A DNA stretch of 64,000 nucleotides from Seminavis robusta (lineage: Eukaryota; Bacillariophyta; Bacillariophyceae; Naviculales; Naviculaceae), in the NCBI GenBank assembly GCA_903772945.1, contig CAICTM010000139.1, positions 1 through 64,000 of the forward strand, read 5' to 3'. Shown here one piece after another: positions 42,630 to 51,835 of the stretch. Position 1 is the first letter of the stretch. Every line of letters begins with the position of its first letter. The notes under the pieces are model-generated. The model was not told the DNA's origin, did no database searches, and was given only the letters and a program-made list of their open reading frames with translations. The position numbers and the translations under genes are program-made.

Positions 42630-42810
42630 GAGGACGGGGGGACTACTCCGCAAGCAGTACGTGTATTCATTCCAACAGCAAACGAGCAGGGACGGGACGA
42701 TGTATGTAGCAACTCTATTGTTTGTGATTAAAAAAAACACTGCCTTCGCAACAACAGTGATTTACGCTTTACATAGAAGCCCAGAGCAGTCTTCACGTTG
42801 ATTGAACAGC

Positions 42811-43464
42811 TCAAACAAGCGGAAACCCTCCAATCTGAGTGTATAATCCAGCTGGGCCCACATTCTCTCCTTTGGCAAACCATTCAATCTTTTGAATTCT
42901 GCCGTCGTGAAAAGTAATGTGCATATCTTCAGGGTCATTCACAACTCGAGTGTTGCTAGCTTCAATGGGAGGGAATGGACCAACACCATAAGGGGCCCCT
43001 GAATGAGTACCACTGGCAATAGCATGATGGATTTTTAGGACACCGTCCTTGCCCTGGCTGACTGACTTGTGCTTGATTGAGAAGTCGGGGAATGAGTCGG
43101 AGAGTTTCTTGGATTCCTCTGCAAAGTCTTCCCAGGCCATTTCATGCACAAAGCTGCCATCCAAAGCACGGAACACAAAAGCCGCATCATCAGTCAACAA
43201 CAGTGTGGCACCTCTGAGGTCATGATTGTTTATGCAAGCAAGGAAATCCCCGAACGTGGCAATCTGAGGATTAGTAATACCCGTACTAGTAGGGTCAAAA
43301 ACAATGGGCTCGTCTGACGAGCCAACACTAGATTCTTCTACACAGGTATTACATATTCTTTTTCCATCTGCTTCGGATGCCATGTCCCTCTTCTTGGGGG
43401 GCAGGGACAACATTTTGTCCTTAGCTCCCTTCACTTGTTTTGCAATGGCCTTTGAAATCTTCAT
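42811..43464 (-). CDS. SnoaL/NTF2-fold protein, cluster 2 copy E
   Basis: 217 residues from the Met at 43464, chosen because its MKISKAIAKQVKGAKDKML head matches copy F; an in-frame Met at 43605 is not conserved. After a basic head (PKKRD) and a Ser/acidic linker comes the SnoaL-like domain (about 75-217), with FPDFSIKHKS, SGTHSGAPYGVGPFPPIEAS, NDPEDMHITF, DGRI and GPAGLYTQIGG at the very end. Versus cluster 1, GTHSG replaces GTHTG, DPED replaces DPER, and the tail after QIGG is short (FPLV). The predicted basic amphipathic head could bind membrane or nucleic acid; this is inference. No introns. Activity unknown. Confidence 0.83.
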   Translation of the reverse strand: MKISKAIAKQVKGAKDKMLSLPPKKRDMASEADGKRICNTCVEESSVGSSDEPIVFDPTSTGITNPQIATFGDFLACINNHDLRGATLLLTDDAAFVFRALDGSFVHEMAWEDFAEESKKLSDSFPDFSIKHKSVSQGKDGVLKIHHAIASGTHSGAPYGVGPFPPIEASNTRVVNDPEDMHITFHDGRIQKIEWFAKGENVGPAGLYTQIGGFPLV

Positions 43465-44445
43465 GTTGCTGGTGAATGTTGCTTTCTCTGGATTTTGTGG
43501 GGACAGGTGAAATTGTGATGGATTTGCCCTTTCCACCAAAGTCGCCACAGAAACCACCCTCGCTGGAGATGATAACCTGCAAACTTGCTGTACAGTACCG
43601 GTCATTTAGATAACTTCTAGCTAGCCAGTAGTAAAAAGGTGGCTGTGCCAGGAAGACATCATTAGAATGGCAGTTAAGGTAAATATAGATCTACAGATAT
43701 TCATGTATGTACTCTGATGTTTTCCACCTAAATCTAGTTTTACCGCATCCACCTCTATAAAGCGATTTCATTCCAGTTCAGTCGTTGTTTCAAATCCCGT
43801 TCTAGTACCGGTACAGTACCGGTACCGATGTGATGTGTTGTTCGTCCCGTTGCACCCGACTGACTCGAGTGACTCAGTCGTGTCAGAGTCAGTCAGAGTG
43901 ACATCATGACATGACAGGCACCCCAGCAGCTTGCGATTGAATTCAATCACAATCGAGTCGTTCGATTCGATGGAATGATCAATCGAATCAGAATCGAATT
44001 CATTCATTCTCGTTCCAATTCCTCCCTTCCGCATTGATGAAGGTTCATCATCAAGACTTATTTTCACCACAAGTTCTGTTTTGCGGCAAGGTTGCCCAAA
44101 GAAAAACACCAGCAGCATTCAATACTTCATGCCTGGATACATGTATGTGCAGAATGGAGGGGGGAAAGTCAAACAACCGAAAAGTTACCACAGAGTAAAG
44201 CCTGTGTTTTGGCGATTCGGCAGCTTGTGCTGACAAGAGTAAAACTACTTAATTCAGTCACTTTTTGCTAAAATCGTATGAGAATGGAGGGGTCATATGT
44301 TGCATCAAAGTGCTATAATTCAACCATGAACAACAAGGGACCAGGCACGGGACAAGATGCATATCATAATGCCCTTTCATTGGGATCTACTGGAATGAAT
44401 ATTCATAGATTTATGACATTACAAGCACTGTGCAGTTATAGCTCC
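43465..44445. other. 1-kb spacer with TACCGGTA palindromes
   Basis: No gene seen. GTACCGGTACAGTACCGGTACC at 43805-43826 is a tight double palindrome, the strongest of its kind here. GAGTC-type words cluster at 43860-43895. A plus-strand frame at 44278-44700 is partly a shadow of copy F. Confidence 0.5.
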
Positions 44446-45084
44446 TCAAACAAGTGGAAACCCTCCCAGCTGAGTGTACAGACCAGCAGGACCAACCATC
44501 TCTCCCCTGGCAGAGATGGCAAACCTTCGGATTCTGCCATCACAAAAAGTAAGCCGCACATCTTCAGGATCATTCACAACTCGGGTGTTGCTGGCTTCGA
44601 TAGGAGGGAAGGGACCAAACGCAAATGGTGTCCCCGAATGGGTTCCACTGGTGACTGCATAATGGACTTTCACTGTGCCATCTTGTCCCTCTCTGATTGA
44701 TTTGGGCTTGTTTGCAAAGTCAGGGAATGAGTTAAAGATTTTCATGGTTTCTTCCCGGAAATCTTGCCAGTTCATTTCATGCACCAAGCTGCCATCCAAT
44801 GCGCGAAACTCAAAAGTCACATCATCTGCCAACACCGACTTGGCACCTCTGAGGTCATGATCATTAAGGCAAGCATAGAAAACCTCAGCAGTGGCAATCC
44901 GAAGCTCAGTAAGAGGGTCACAAACACTGAGCTCGCCTGACAACTCAACACTAGGAACTTCACAGGTGTTGTGCATGCTTTTTCTTCCTTTTGCTTTGGG
45001 TGGCATTCTCCTCTTGGGGGACAGGGACAACATTTTGTCCTTTGCTCCCTTCACATGTTGTGCAATGCCCTTTGAGATCTTCAT
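44446..45084 (-). CDS. SnoaL/NTF2-fold protein, cluster 2 copy F
   Basis: 212 residues, MKISKGIAQHVKGAKDKML head followed by a basic linker (SPKRRMPPKAKGRKS). The SnoaL-type domain runs from about 65 to the end: VFYACLNDHDLRGA, FEFRALDGSLVHEMNW, FPDFANKPKS, SGTHSGTPFAFGPFPPIEAS, NDPEDVRLTF, DGRI, GPAGLYTQLGG. It is intact and clearly paralogous to E, 1 kb away on the same strand, so a tandem duplication. The region VVNDPED plus the terminal Tyr-x-Gln-x-Gly-Gly are the best-conserved parts between the two clusters. The conserved head suggests a shared location. No catalytic claim. Confidence 0.83.
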   Translation of the reverse strand: MKISKGIAQHVKGAKDKMLSLSPKRRMPPKAKGRKSMHNTCEVPSVELSGELSVCDPLTELRIATAEVFYACLNDHDLRGAKSVLADDVTFEFRALDGSLVHEMNWQDFREETMKIFNSFPDFANKPKSIREGQDGTVKVHYAVTSGTHSGTPFAFGPFPPIEASNTRVVNDPEDVRLTFCDGRIRRFAISARGEMVGPAGLYTQLGGFPLV

Positions 45085-46249
45085 GGCTGATGGTTTTGGT
45101 GAGTGAGTGTAGCTTTCTTGTTTGTTTGTTTTTGTGTGGACTGTCGAAATTGTGAATCAATTTTCTGTGGGACAAAGGGTGTGTCGAGTGACGAGTCGCC
45201 AACTTCTCACAACAAGAAACCTGACTGTAGTGACCATGTAACCATGCTGTAGATAATCCCGTCTTTAAATAAGTGGCTGTACCAGTTGCTGTCACTTTCA
45301 ACATGAGATATAGAGTTCTGAAGCATGTTTTATTATCGACGTCGCAGTGCTTCCGTGCGGCCGTGCGGACACCTGTGAAATTTGGCCTTCGCATGTAGAA
45401 TTTCTCACCTTGATTATCGCGCCAGTTTTTCAGTCCTCCTTGGCCTTTTTCGCACTTCGCCGAGGCTGAAATCCCGTCTTCAAGCAGTTCTCTATGTGCT
45501 TGGATGCCTCGACTTCGGCCAAGACCGGCAGTCTCAGTCCATGTAAGTAGTGCTGTCTCAGTGGTTGGTGAGCTTTCAGAAGTGGCTGAAACTATACGAC
45601 TGCTGCCAGCTAGCTGGATAGACAGATTGATGGAGTTCACGCTGGTTCTGGGCCTGACAACTGATAGCCCCGTAGCGGGTGCCCTTGATGCCCCCTTTCC
45701 ACTTCTTTCCTCGTTTCATCAAAAGCGGCTTCCCAGCAAGAAAGGCACCTAAAAACATCCGAAGCCGCTTTTGCTGGCTGCCTGGGGCTCGTAGCTAGCT
45801 AGCTAGCTTGACGCCACAACAGGTGGGGCTCGCTTCCAGGACCACTTAAAAAGCTTGAAACCGAGGTTGAGTCCTCCAGGTGGGCCAGTCAACTGATAGA
45901 CCCCCAAGAGGTATTCGCAACAGCTAAGGGCTTGGTTCTCCTTAGTAGTAGCACTGGGGTCAATCTTGCGCTATAAGGAAGGACAAATTTCTGTGTTTGT
46001 TTCAGTCTCCATGCCAGCCACTGACCACTGACGTGCCAGGGAACTTGGACACCCGCCGTGTTGCCAAAATCTCTTCTTCTTGCCGATTGCAATGTAGACC
46101 TGGCGAGCTGCTGGTGGCTTCCGGTATCCTGATGCCCATTTTTACGTATCCATCTCTTTTATGTGAAAGTTACTACTCCGTTTCTTGGATAGAGAATGGG
46201 AAGGAGAGATGGCGAGTGCAGCACTGCAGAGGGCTGGAGTCGATTCCAG
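45085..46249. other. 1.2-kb spacer
   Basis: No gene seen. A minus-strand frame running out of copy F (to 45640) looks like leader or spacer read-through. CTAGCTAGCTAGCTAG at 45792-45808 and a CGTGCGGCCGTGCGG doublet near 45352 are the only structures noted. Confidence 0.45.
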
Positions 46250-46877
46250 TCAAACAGCCAAGCGTGATCTTCTGGATGCTAGTGTGATCATTGAGGCCGG
46301 ACAGCACGCAATGGTGCGATCGAACCTTTGAATTCTACCATCATAAAAATTAAGGTGCACATCTTCAGGATCATTCACAACTCTGGTGTTGCTGGCGTTC
46401 ATAGGAGGGAATGGACCAAAGGCAAACGGGCCCTGGAATGGGTACCACTGGTGACTCCATGTCGGACTTTTACGGTCCCATCCTTTCGCTTTTGATTGAC
46501 TTATGCTTGAACCAAAAGTCAGGGAATGAGTCAAAGAGTTTCTGGACTTCCTCCTGGAAATCTTGCCAGCGCATTTCATGCACCACACTACCATCCAGTG
46601 CACGGAAAACAAAGGTTGCATCAACAGCCACTACTGCATTGGCACCTTTGAGGTCATGATCATTGAGGCAAGCATAGAAAACCTCAGCAGTGGCAATCTG
46701 AAGCTCTGTAACAGGGTCACGAACACTGAAGTCACCTGAATTGTCCATATAAGGAAGTGCATCACAGCTTTTGAGATGATCGCCCCTGGCTTTGGATTTG
46801 CGCGACTTATCTTCCTTCTTTGGGGGCAGGGACTTTGCTCCCATCACACGTTTGGCAATGCACGCTGGGAACTTCAT
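46250..46877 (-). pseudogene. SnoaL/NTF2-fold protein, cluster 2 copy G, broken
   Basis: Starts like E and F (MKFPACIAKRVMGAKS at 46877) and reads as a normal family member through VFYACLNDHDLKGA, FVFRALDGSVVHEMRW and FPDFWFKHKS. A frame change near 46480 (KDGTVKV would follow in another frame) and a second near 46435, just before PFAFGPFPP, put the rest in different frames. VVNDPEDVHLNF and DGRIQRF are still readable, but the normal C-terminus (GPAGLYTQLGG) is lost. It has decayed more than copy C but is still easily alignable. The three cluster-2 copies lie on one strand in descending order of integrity (E, F intact; G broken). Confidence 0.8.
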
Positions 46878-48193
46878 TGTATTGATGGAAGTAGGTAGCT
46901 TTCTTTAGTTGGCTTTGATGTCTCTCAAAACTATGGTTGTTGGAAATTGTGACTACTAGCTAGTACTCGTCTGCTCAGAAGTCAACTTGCGGCAGACCAC
47001 CACGTCGCTGTAAATGCACCCGCGGATATTCCAGTACTGCCGCAGATGCTTTCTTTGAACTTCCGCACTTTTTGCTTCCCTGGACAAGGTTCTGCATGCA
47101 TCTTATGGCCTCTACGGCGCCCCACCCAATCAGATATTTTTTTTTGCGCAACACTCAAGTTTTTCGTCAGTTTGCGTCAACTTCTCCGACGTGCTAGGTC
47201 GCCACAAATTGCAGAAATGCGTAGAGCGGGTGACTGCTGACTAGTTCTTGCTCAATTCCTTTTGTCCATCGTCGGTGCTCTCGGTTTCCCTGGCCAACAA
47301 TCACAACCAAGACTCGCGGCACTCCTGCAGCTTCACGGGAGCATACGTACTACCGTGCGTGCGATTGCGACCCAAGGAGCTGGAGTGATTCGATTCGATT
47401 CGATTGAATCATTCACTTCAGTTTTCAATTTGAGTTTTTGTCAGTTTACTTCAACCGCTTCGATGTTGCAGATAGCCACAAAATTTGATGGGCTGACTCG
47501 ACTCAAGTCTTTTCTTGGTGAATGTCTAGTGACTGGTGAAGCTCTGGAGGTTGCAGGTGACTGGTTTCTTGCTCTTTCCTTTTGTCCTTCGTCGCTGCTC
47601 TCAGTCGCCTGAGGCCTTTCCCTGCAATGCCCCCATCAACCAGAACTCGCGGCATTCCTTCGGCTGTACGGGAGCATACAACGGTACTAGTAGTACGTGC
47701 GATTGTTTGGTGACCCAAGCAGACCAGTTCCAAAGCCGACTTATTTTCGATTGATTCATTCACTTCAGTTTGAGGCCAGATAGAAGTGGCTGATACCGGT
47801 GTGGCTGGGGAAAAGACGAAACTACTGTAACATAACAGTCCAAGGTTTGCGTCACGAAAGGAGCACGATCTGATCAGCTGACCACCATCAATGAGAAGCA
47901 CAGCGTCCCGCGACCCTAGTACCACCTGGTGACACAACGCCAAACGAGCTGGTGGCGAATCAACAGAGTCTCCTGTTGGAACTCGGGTTTGCAAGACTCT
48001 ATCTTAAACACGAGATAGCTTTGAAACAAGGCAAAGGATTACCGTTCAGCTTTGGGTAGTGTTCAACTTTGGTGATCGTCTTCCTTGCCACCAGGAAGGC
48101 AAGCCTCATCTGCAAACCGCACCACCGTCGCACGGTACCCCAGGTGCGGGTACCAGGTACCGGTACCCATCGTCCCCGACGGGTCTGCAGTAG
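46878..48193. other. 1.3-kb spacer containing a diverged tandem duplication
   Basis: No gene seen. The duplication at 47157-47771 is listed separately. GGTACCAGGTACCGGTACC at 48153-48171 is another dense KpnI/AgeI-type palindrome cluster, and ACTAGTAGTAC lies at 47684. Confidence 0.5.
47157..47771. repeat. two-unit diverged tandem duplication (about 270 and 340 bp)
   Basis: Unit 1 (47157-47427) and unit 2 (47428-47771) share, in order, TTTTTCGTCAGTTTGCGTC-like starts, a GCCACAAA block, CCTTTTGTCC-TCGTCG-TGCTCTC, CTCGCGGCA-TCC, ACGGGAGCATAC, GTGCGATTG, GACCCAAG and an identical CATTCACTTCAGTTT end. Several indels separate them. No coding signal crosses both units, so this is spacer duplication or a non-coding transcript region. 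Confidence 0.7.
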
Positions 48194-50026
48194 CTAGCTA
48201 GAGCGGGGCCGTCTGAGGCGTTTCCACTTCCGTGTCGGATGGCCATTCGCTGCTCTCTTGTTCGTCGCTGCCTCTGCTGCTGCGGTTGCCCACAGCGCTG
48301 GGTTTTCCCTAAGCAACCCATACAGAAGCCCAACCTCCTTGTCATTGCACCCAAACGTGGTTGTCGCCACACCCCGCAAGATTGGAACAAGCTGCTCCAT
48401 GGTACAAAGGTCTCTAACACGGTCTCTCCCTAACTGGTTCAACTCAAGGTAAAACTGCATCTTTCCGAACATGTCGGTGCCCGCTTCCCCACACGTTACC
48501 TGTTGGAGTGTCATGTTTCCCGACTCTAGCATCTGACAGAGACAGTGACGCATTAGCAGCACAAGTGCTTGCGTTCCGGGATCCATTTCAAGTTTCCGGA
48601 GGGACCGGTTGCTTCTCAATGCGTTGCAGAAAGGCACTGGATCGACTTGTATCACTTGCGAGAGTGTCAACTCTTCCAGTTTGGTCGCTTGTTCCAGCAA
48701 GCCCAATAGAGGCAATGTGGCATCTACTCGAGCAGAACCGTTCGGCTCAAAAGTGAAGTGTTTCAGAGCAGGAGCGCTGCGAGCCAAAAGCCTCACGATG
48801 GCCTGGATCAAGTGTCGGGGCATGATGCATCCGGCCATATGAACTTCTTCCAGACACGAGAGGTTGTCAGGTGGAACAAGGGGTCCATTGAGAGCAAACG
48901 AACGGAGAAACAGCTTCTTTGAGGCGTGAGCGTTCGTGAGAAGCCATGCCAAGCTCTTGGATCTAGTCAAAATAAACTTGTTGATGGTCAAGGATAGCAG
49001 AGAGCCGCTGCTTGGGTTGCCGGTTGTCGTTTCTGTCAGGCCCTGTGCAATTGCCTCCATGGCAAGGTTGTCATTGGAATAGGTATTCCTTCCGAGTCGG
49101 TCATGACGGAGAAAGTACAATTCAAAATGCTCAAGACTGCTGCTATTTCTGCCGCAACGCACCATTCGCTTGAGCGCTTGACGAGCTTCCCGGCTCTCGC
49201 TGAGAATCTTGCTGGGCAACCCGAGTGCAATCCCATAAAGAATACAATTTGGTTGTTGCAACAAACTGGCCAAGGCATTCAAGAGTACGCAAAATGAGTC
49301 CGAGTCTTCGTATCCATCCCAGCAACCGACAAACCCGGACAGAGCATTGTTTGGAAGAATCCAACGGGCCAGTAGCGCCGCACTGTGTCCAGTGAGGCTG
49401 AAGCGGCGTTCCAAAGTTCCACCAGGGCTGTTGCCCGCCACAGATTGCCCTATGTTGTAGAGAATGTCATCTGGCAGTTCATGACAACGATCCAGAATTT
49501 GATTGAGAGCGTCGCCATCGGCGCACCTTGGATTGACAAGAAAAAGCTGTCGGATGGTGCGAATGGTCTTGTGAAAGATGGATTCCTCGGAAATGAATGG
49601 ACGCCACACGACAAAATCGAGCAGCTTCTCGAGTAACACATGGTCGCCTTGATGCGCCATAAAGTAAGGGACACTTGTCACAAAAAACAAGAGAGTCTTG
49701 CTTCGGACTTTAGTCTGTGCCAACAAGCCAGCGAGAAAGGCTGGAGAGGGACACGTGCCGTCCATGATGGCTTGAGGGCAAATGGCGTGAACAGTCTCAA
49801 TTTCTGACCGCAAAGCTCCGCCAGCCGCCAACAGAAGGATTGGGTATTGAGGCGTGCCCTCGAAGAACAAGGCCATACGACGGCAGCTGAAATCCTTGGT
49901 CGCCAGATCTGGTCGCTTGGCCAAGGCATCCAAGACGAACTTCACTTCGCGCGGGTGAAGATGGTGCTCGGTTCGACCATCTTGGTTCTTGAAGATCTGG
50001 ATCAATCTCTTTTCTATCTTTTTCAT
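48194..50026 (-). CDS. LRR-like family Y, divergent long copy
   Basis: 610 residues in one frame, starting MKKIEKRLIQIF. The N-terminal part (about 30-250) contains helical hairpins in the style of the 34.6-kb gene (ILLLAAGGALRSEIETVHAI, LAGLLAQTKVRSKTLLFFV). The C-terminal half (about 330-540) has leucine-rich units (LSLTINKFILTRS, LSCLEEVHMAGC, LKHFTFEPNG, LEELTLSQVIQ, LRKLEMDPG). It ends with the family motif YGLLRENPALW and a basic Arg/Lys tail that could be a nuclear signal. It is clearly older than the other two copies, with only motif-level similarity outside the tail. No signal peptide, no introns. A binding role is inferred; partner unknown. Confidence 0.75.
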   Translation of the reverse strand: MKKIEKRLIQIFKNQDGRTEHHLHPREVKFVLDALAKRPDLATKDFSCRRMALFFEGTPQYPILLLAAGGALRSEIETVHAICPQAIMDGTCPSPAFLAGLLAQTKVRSKTLLFFVTSVPYFMAHQGDHVLLEKLLDFVVWRPFISEESIFHKTIRTIRQLFLVNPRCADGDALNQILDRCHELPDDILYNIGQSVAGNSPGGTLERRFSLTGHSAALLARWILPNNALSGFVGCWDGYEDSDSFCVLLNALASLLQQPNCILYGIALGLPSKILSESREARQALKRMVRCGRNSSSLEHFELYFLRHDRLGRNTYSNDNLAMEAIAQGLTETTTGNPSSGSLLSLTINKFILTRSKSLAWLLTNAHASKKLFLRSFALNGPLVPPDNLSCLEEVHMAGCIMPRHLIQAIVRLLARSAPALKHFTFEPNGSARVDATLPLLGLLEQATKLEELTLSQVIQVDPVPFCNALRSNRSLRKLEMDPGTQALVLLMRHCLCQMLESGNMTLQQVTCGEAGTDMFGKMQFYLELNQLGRDRVRDLCTMEQLVPILRGVATTTFGCNDKEVGLLYGLLRENPALWATAAAEAATNKRAANGHPTRKWKRLRRPRSS

Positions 50027-50837
50027 GATTCTTTGCTTTCTTGCTTCTGTGTTTGGAGCTCGTTGGTTATATGGTACCGTATGGTTGTGCTGCTGCTACG
50101 ACTCGTCACTCGAGCATTTGCTTGCTTGATTTCTCTGTCGTGTCGCTCTGTCGCTGGTCGCTTCTTGTGGCTTTTGTGGCTTGGTCGCTTTCCTCGCTTT
50201 GGTCGCTTTCGTCGACCTGTTCTTTTTGGATCTTTGACTTGGGCCTCGCACGTCTCAGAGATCGTGGGCTGCGGCGTGGGGGGTGGGGAGCACAGCGTGG
50301 AAGCAACACCAACACCGCTTTTTTTTTTTCAACACACACCCAGATTTTCGCCCCTGCTGCAGTGCTGTCTCAAACATAGTGGAGTACCCGATACGATGCT
50401 AGTTTGCACCTGGCGACGATACACTAGACTGGATTCGATTCGAAAGCAAGGTCTTAGTTAGCTAGTTAGATCTGGTTACACGCCTAGCAGTCAGTATACT
50501 GTCCGAACTTCAAGTGCAAGACCCCGTTCTTGCACATACCCACCAAACTGGATGGTTTGGTGGGGTGTGCTTTTTTAGCATGGAGATTCAGCGTACTTTC
50601 GATCTTGGAAAGCATCCCACTGGAGGAACAACAGCCATCCGGTGCAAAGGGCGAAACCCAACGGCGCAAAACAGAACCAGACGCGAAAGGTTCAGCTGGT
50701 GCTGTTGTTCTTGCGAAGAAGACCAAGCAAGCACCATCAAAGAAAGAGCAGCATTGACAAGATCTGGAACAGTTTGTACACAACCGTGGCCGAGCACAAC
50801 CAAAAAACAAGAATGCATACGGCAAATCCTGTTGTGG

Positions 50838-50981
50838 GTGGTCTGAGTGTGGGAGAAGACAGGACCTCGATGTCATCCTTCCTTGAATGATTTACGTTTT
50901 GGAGCGTTGGTGGTCTGGGTGTGGTGGGAGGAGATTGGGCCTCAATGTCGTCCTTTGCATGGTTTGCGTTTTGGAGGCGCA
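50838..50981. repeat. 72-bp tandem duplication
   Basis: GTGGTCTGAGTGTGGGAGAA... at 50838 and GTGGTCTGGGTGTGGTGGGA... at 50910 are two adjoining copies with scattered differences. Each ends with TTACGTTTTGGAG or TTGCGTTTTGGAG. Being a multiple of three, the repeat would add 24 residues if coding, but copy 1 carries a stop in the frame that is open in copy 2. Confidence 0.75.
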
Positions 50982-51300
50982 CAACAGAGGGCATTCCAGC
51001 CCTCTCTTTCAACGATTTGCCCATGGCGCTGCAGTCTCTCGCGGCAACAATTGGGGAGCTCAAAGTATGGCAAAAGGAGCTCCACGACAACATTGCATCC
51101 AAATCGTCGTTCCCAGTCGTTGCACGTCGAAAGACGCCCCCAGCCACCTTTCAAAAATTAAACACGACTACATAGGGTTCCTGTCGTGACATCATGCCCT
51201 GCCCTCATATCGTGTTTTACTGCTGGCCGCCAGTACCTGGTACCGGTACCTATGTCTGCTCTGCAAGGCCAATTCTAGGTTACGACGACTCTGACTGACT

Positions 51301-51385
51301 CGGCTCGACTCGGCTCGGCTCGACTCGACTCGACTCGACTCGACTCGACTCGACTCGACTCGACTCGACTCGACTCGACTCGACT
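51301..51385. repeat. (CGACT)n microsatellite, 13 perfect plus 4 variant units
   Basis: 51321-51385 is thirteen perfect CGACT units. 51301-51320 holds four units with CGGCT variants. It is the reverse complement of the AGTCG array at 36276. It has no coding role: the minus frame would read Ser/Arg/Val/Glu repeats with stops close by. Confidence 0.92.
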
Positions 51386-51835
51386 CTCTACCACGGAGCT
51401 AGCTAGGCAAGCAGTGTTACGACTTTTCATGCAGCAAATAATGATCCCAATTTGCTCCCCACAAAGCCCCCCACCCAATTTCGTTTGCTTGTCTTCACTG
51501 CTTGCGCTGCTGCTTTAGCGAGAGAGTTTAGGAAAACCAAAGCTACCCGTTCCTGGGACAAGGACATCGTCAGGAGTCGCCGGAGGAACGAACGAACGCT
51601 AACCGTCGCCACTTCTATTGCATCCCAGGCGATTGCCGTGCACAGCACCTCCACCAAACTGATTTGTTCAATGCAACAACCTAAAGGACACACTTACAAA
51701 GCTCCAATCAGTTATCGCCGCAACCAACCAAACAAACAAACCGTAACAGGCCCGCAAATACTTACCGGAAGTCACTTCCCTGCTGTGGGGCTTTTCCAAA
51801 AATACGCGAAGTCCAACGACATAGAATCGTCGCCA

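Larger units (their letters stand above)
50027..51835. other. 1.8-kb spacer with repeats and a weak coding remnant
   Basis: The 72-bp tandem repeat (50838-50981) and the CGACT microsatellite (51301-51385) are listed separately. A plus-strand frame at 50921-51175 ends with ALQSLAATIGELKVWQKELH and KTPPATFQK, which has coding-like texture. Upstream in the same frame, after a stop inside the repeat, SSIDKIWNSLYTTVAEHNQ reads similarly. This might be a decayed gene. The 10-base run of T at 50321-50330 and a GGTACCGGTACC at 51239-51250 are also noted. Confidence 0.4.

Noticed and set aside
49847-50461. 204-residue plus-strand frame
   Set aside because: Overlaps the 5' part of the LRR-like gene on the other strand; its Phe/Leu/Ser-rich texture is that of spacer DNA.
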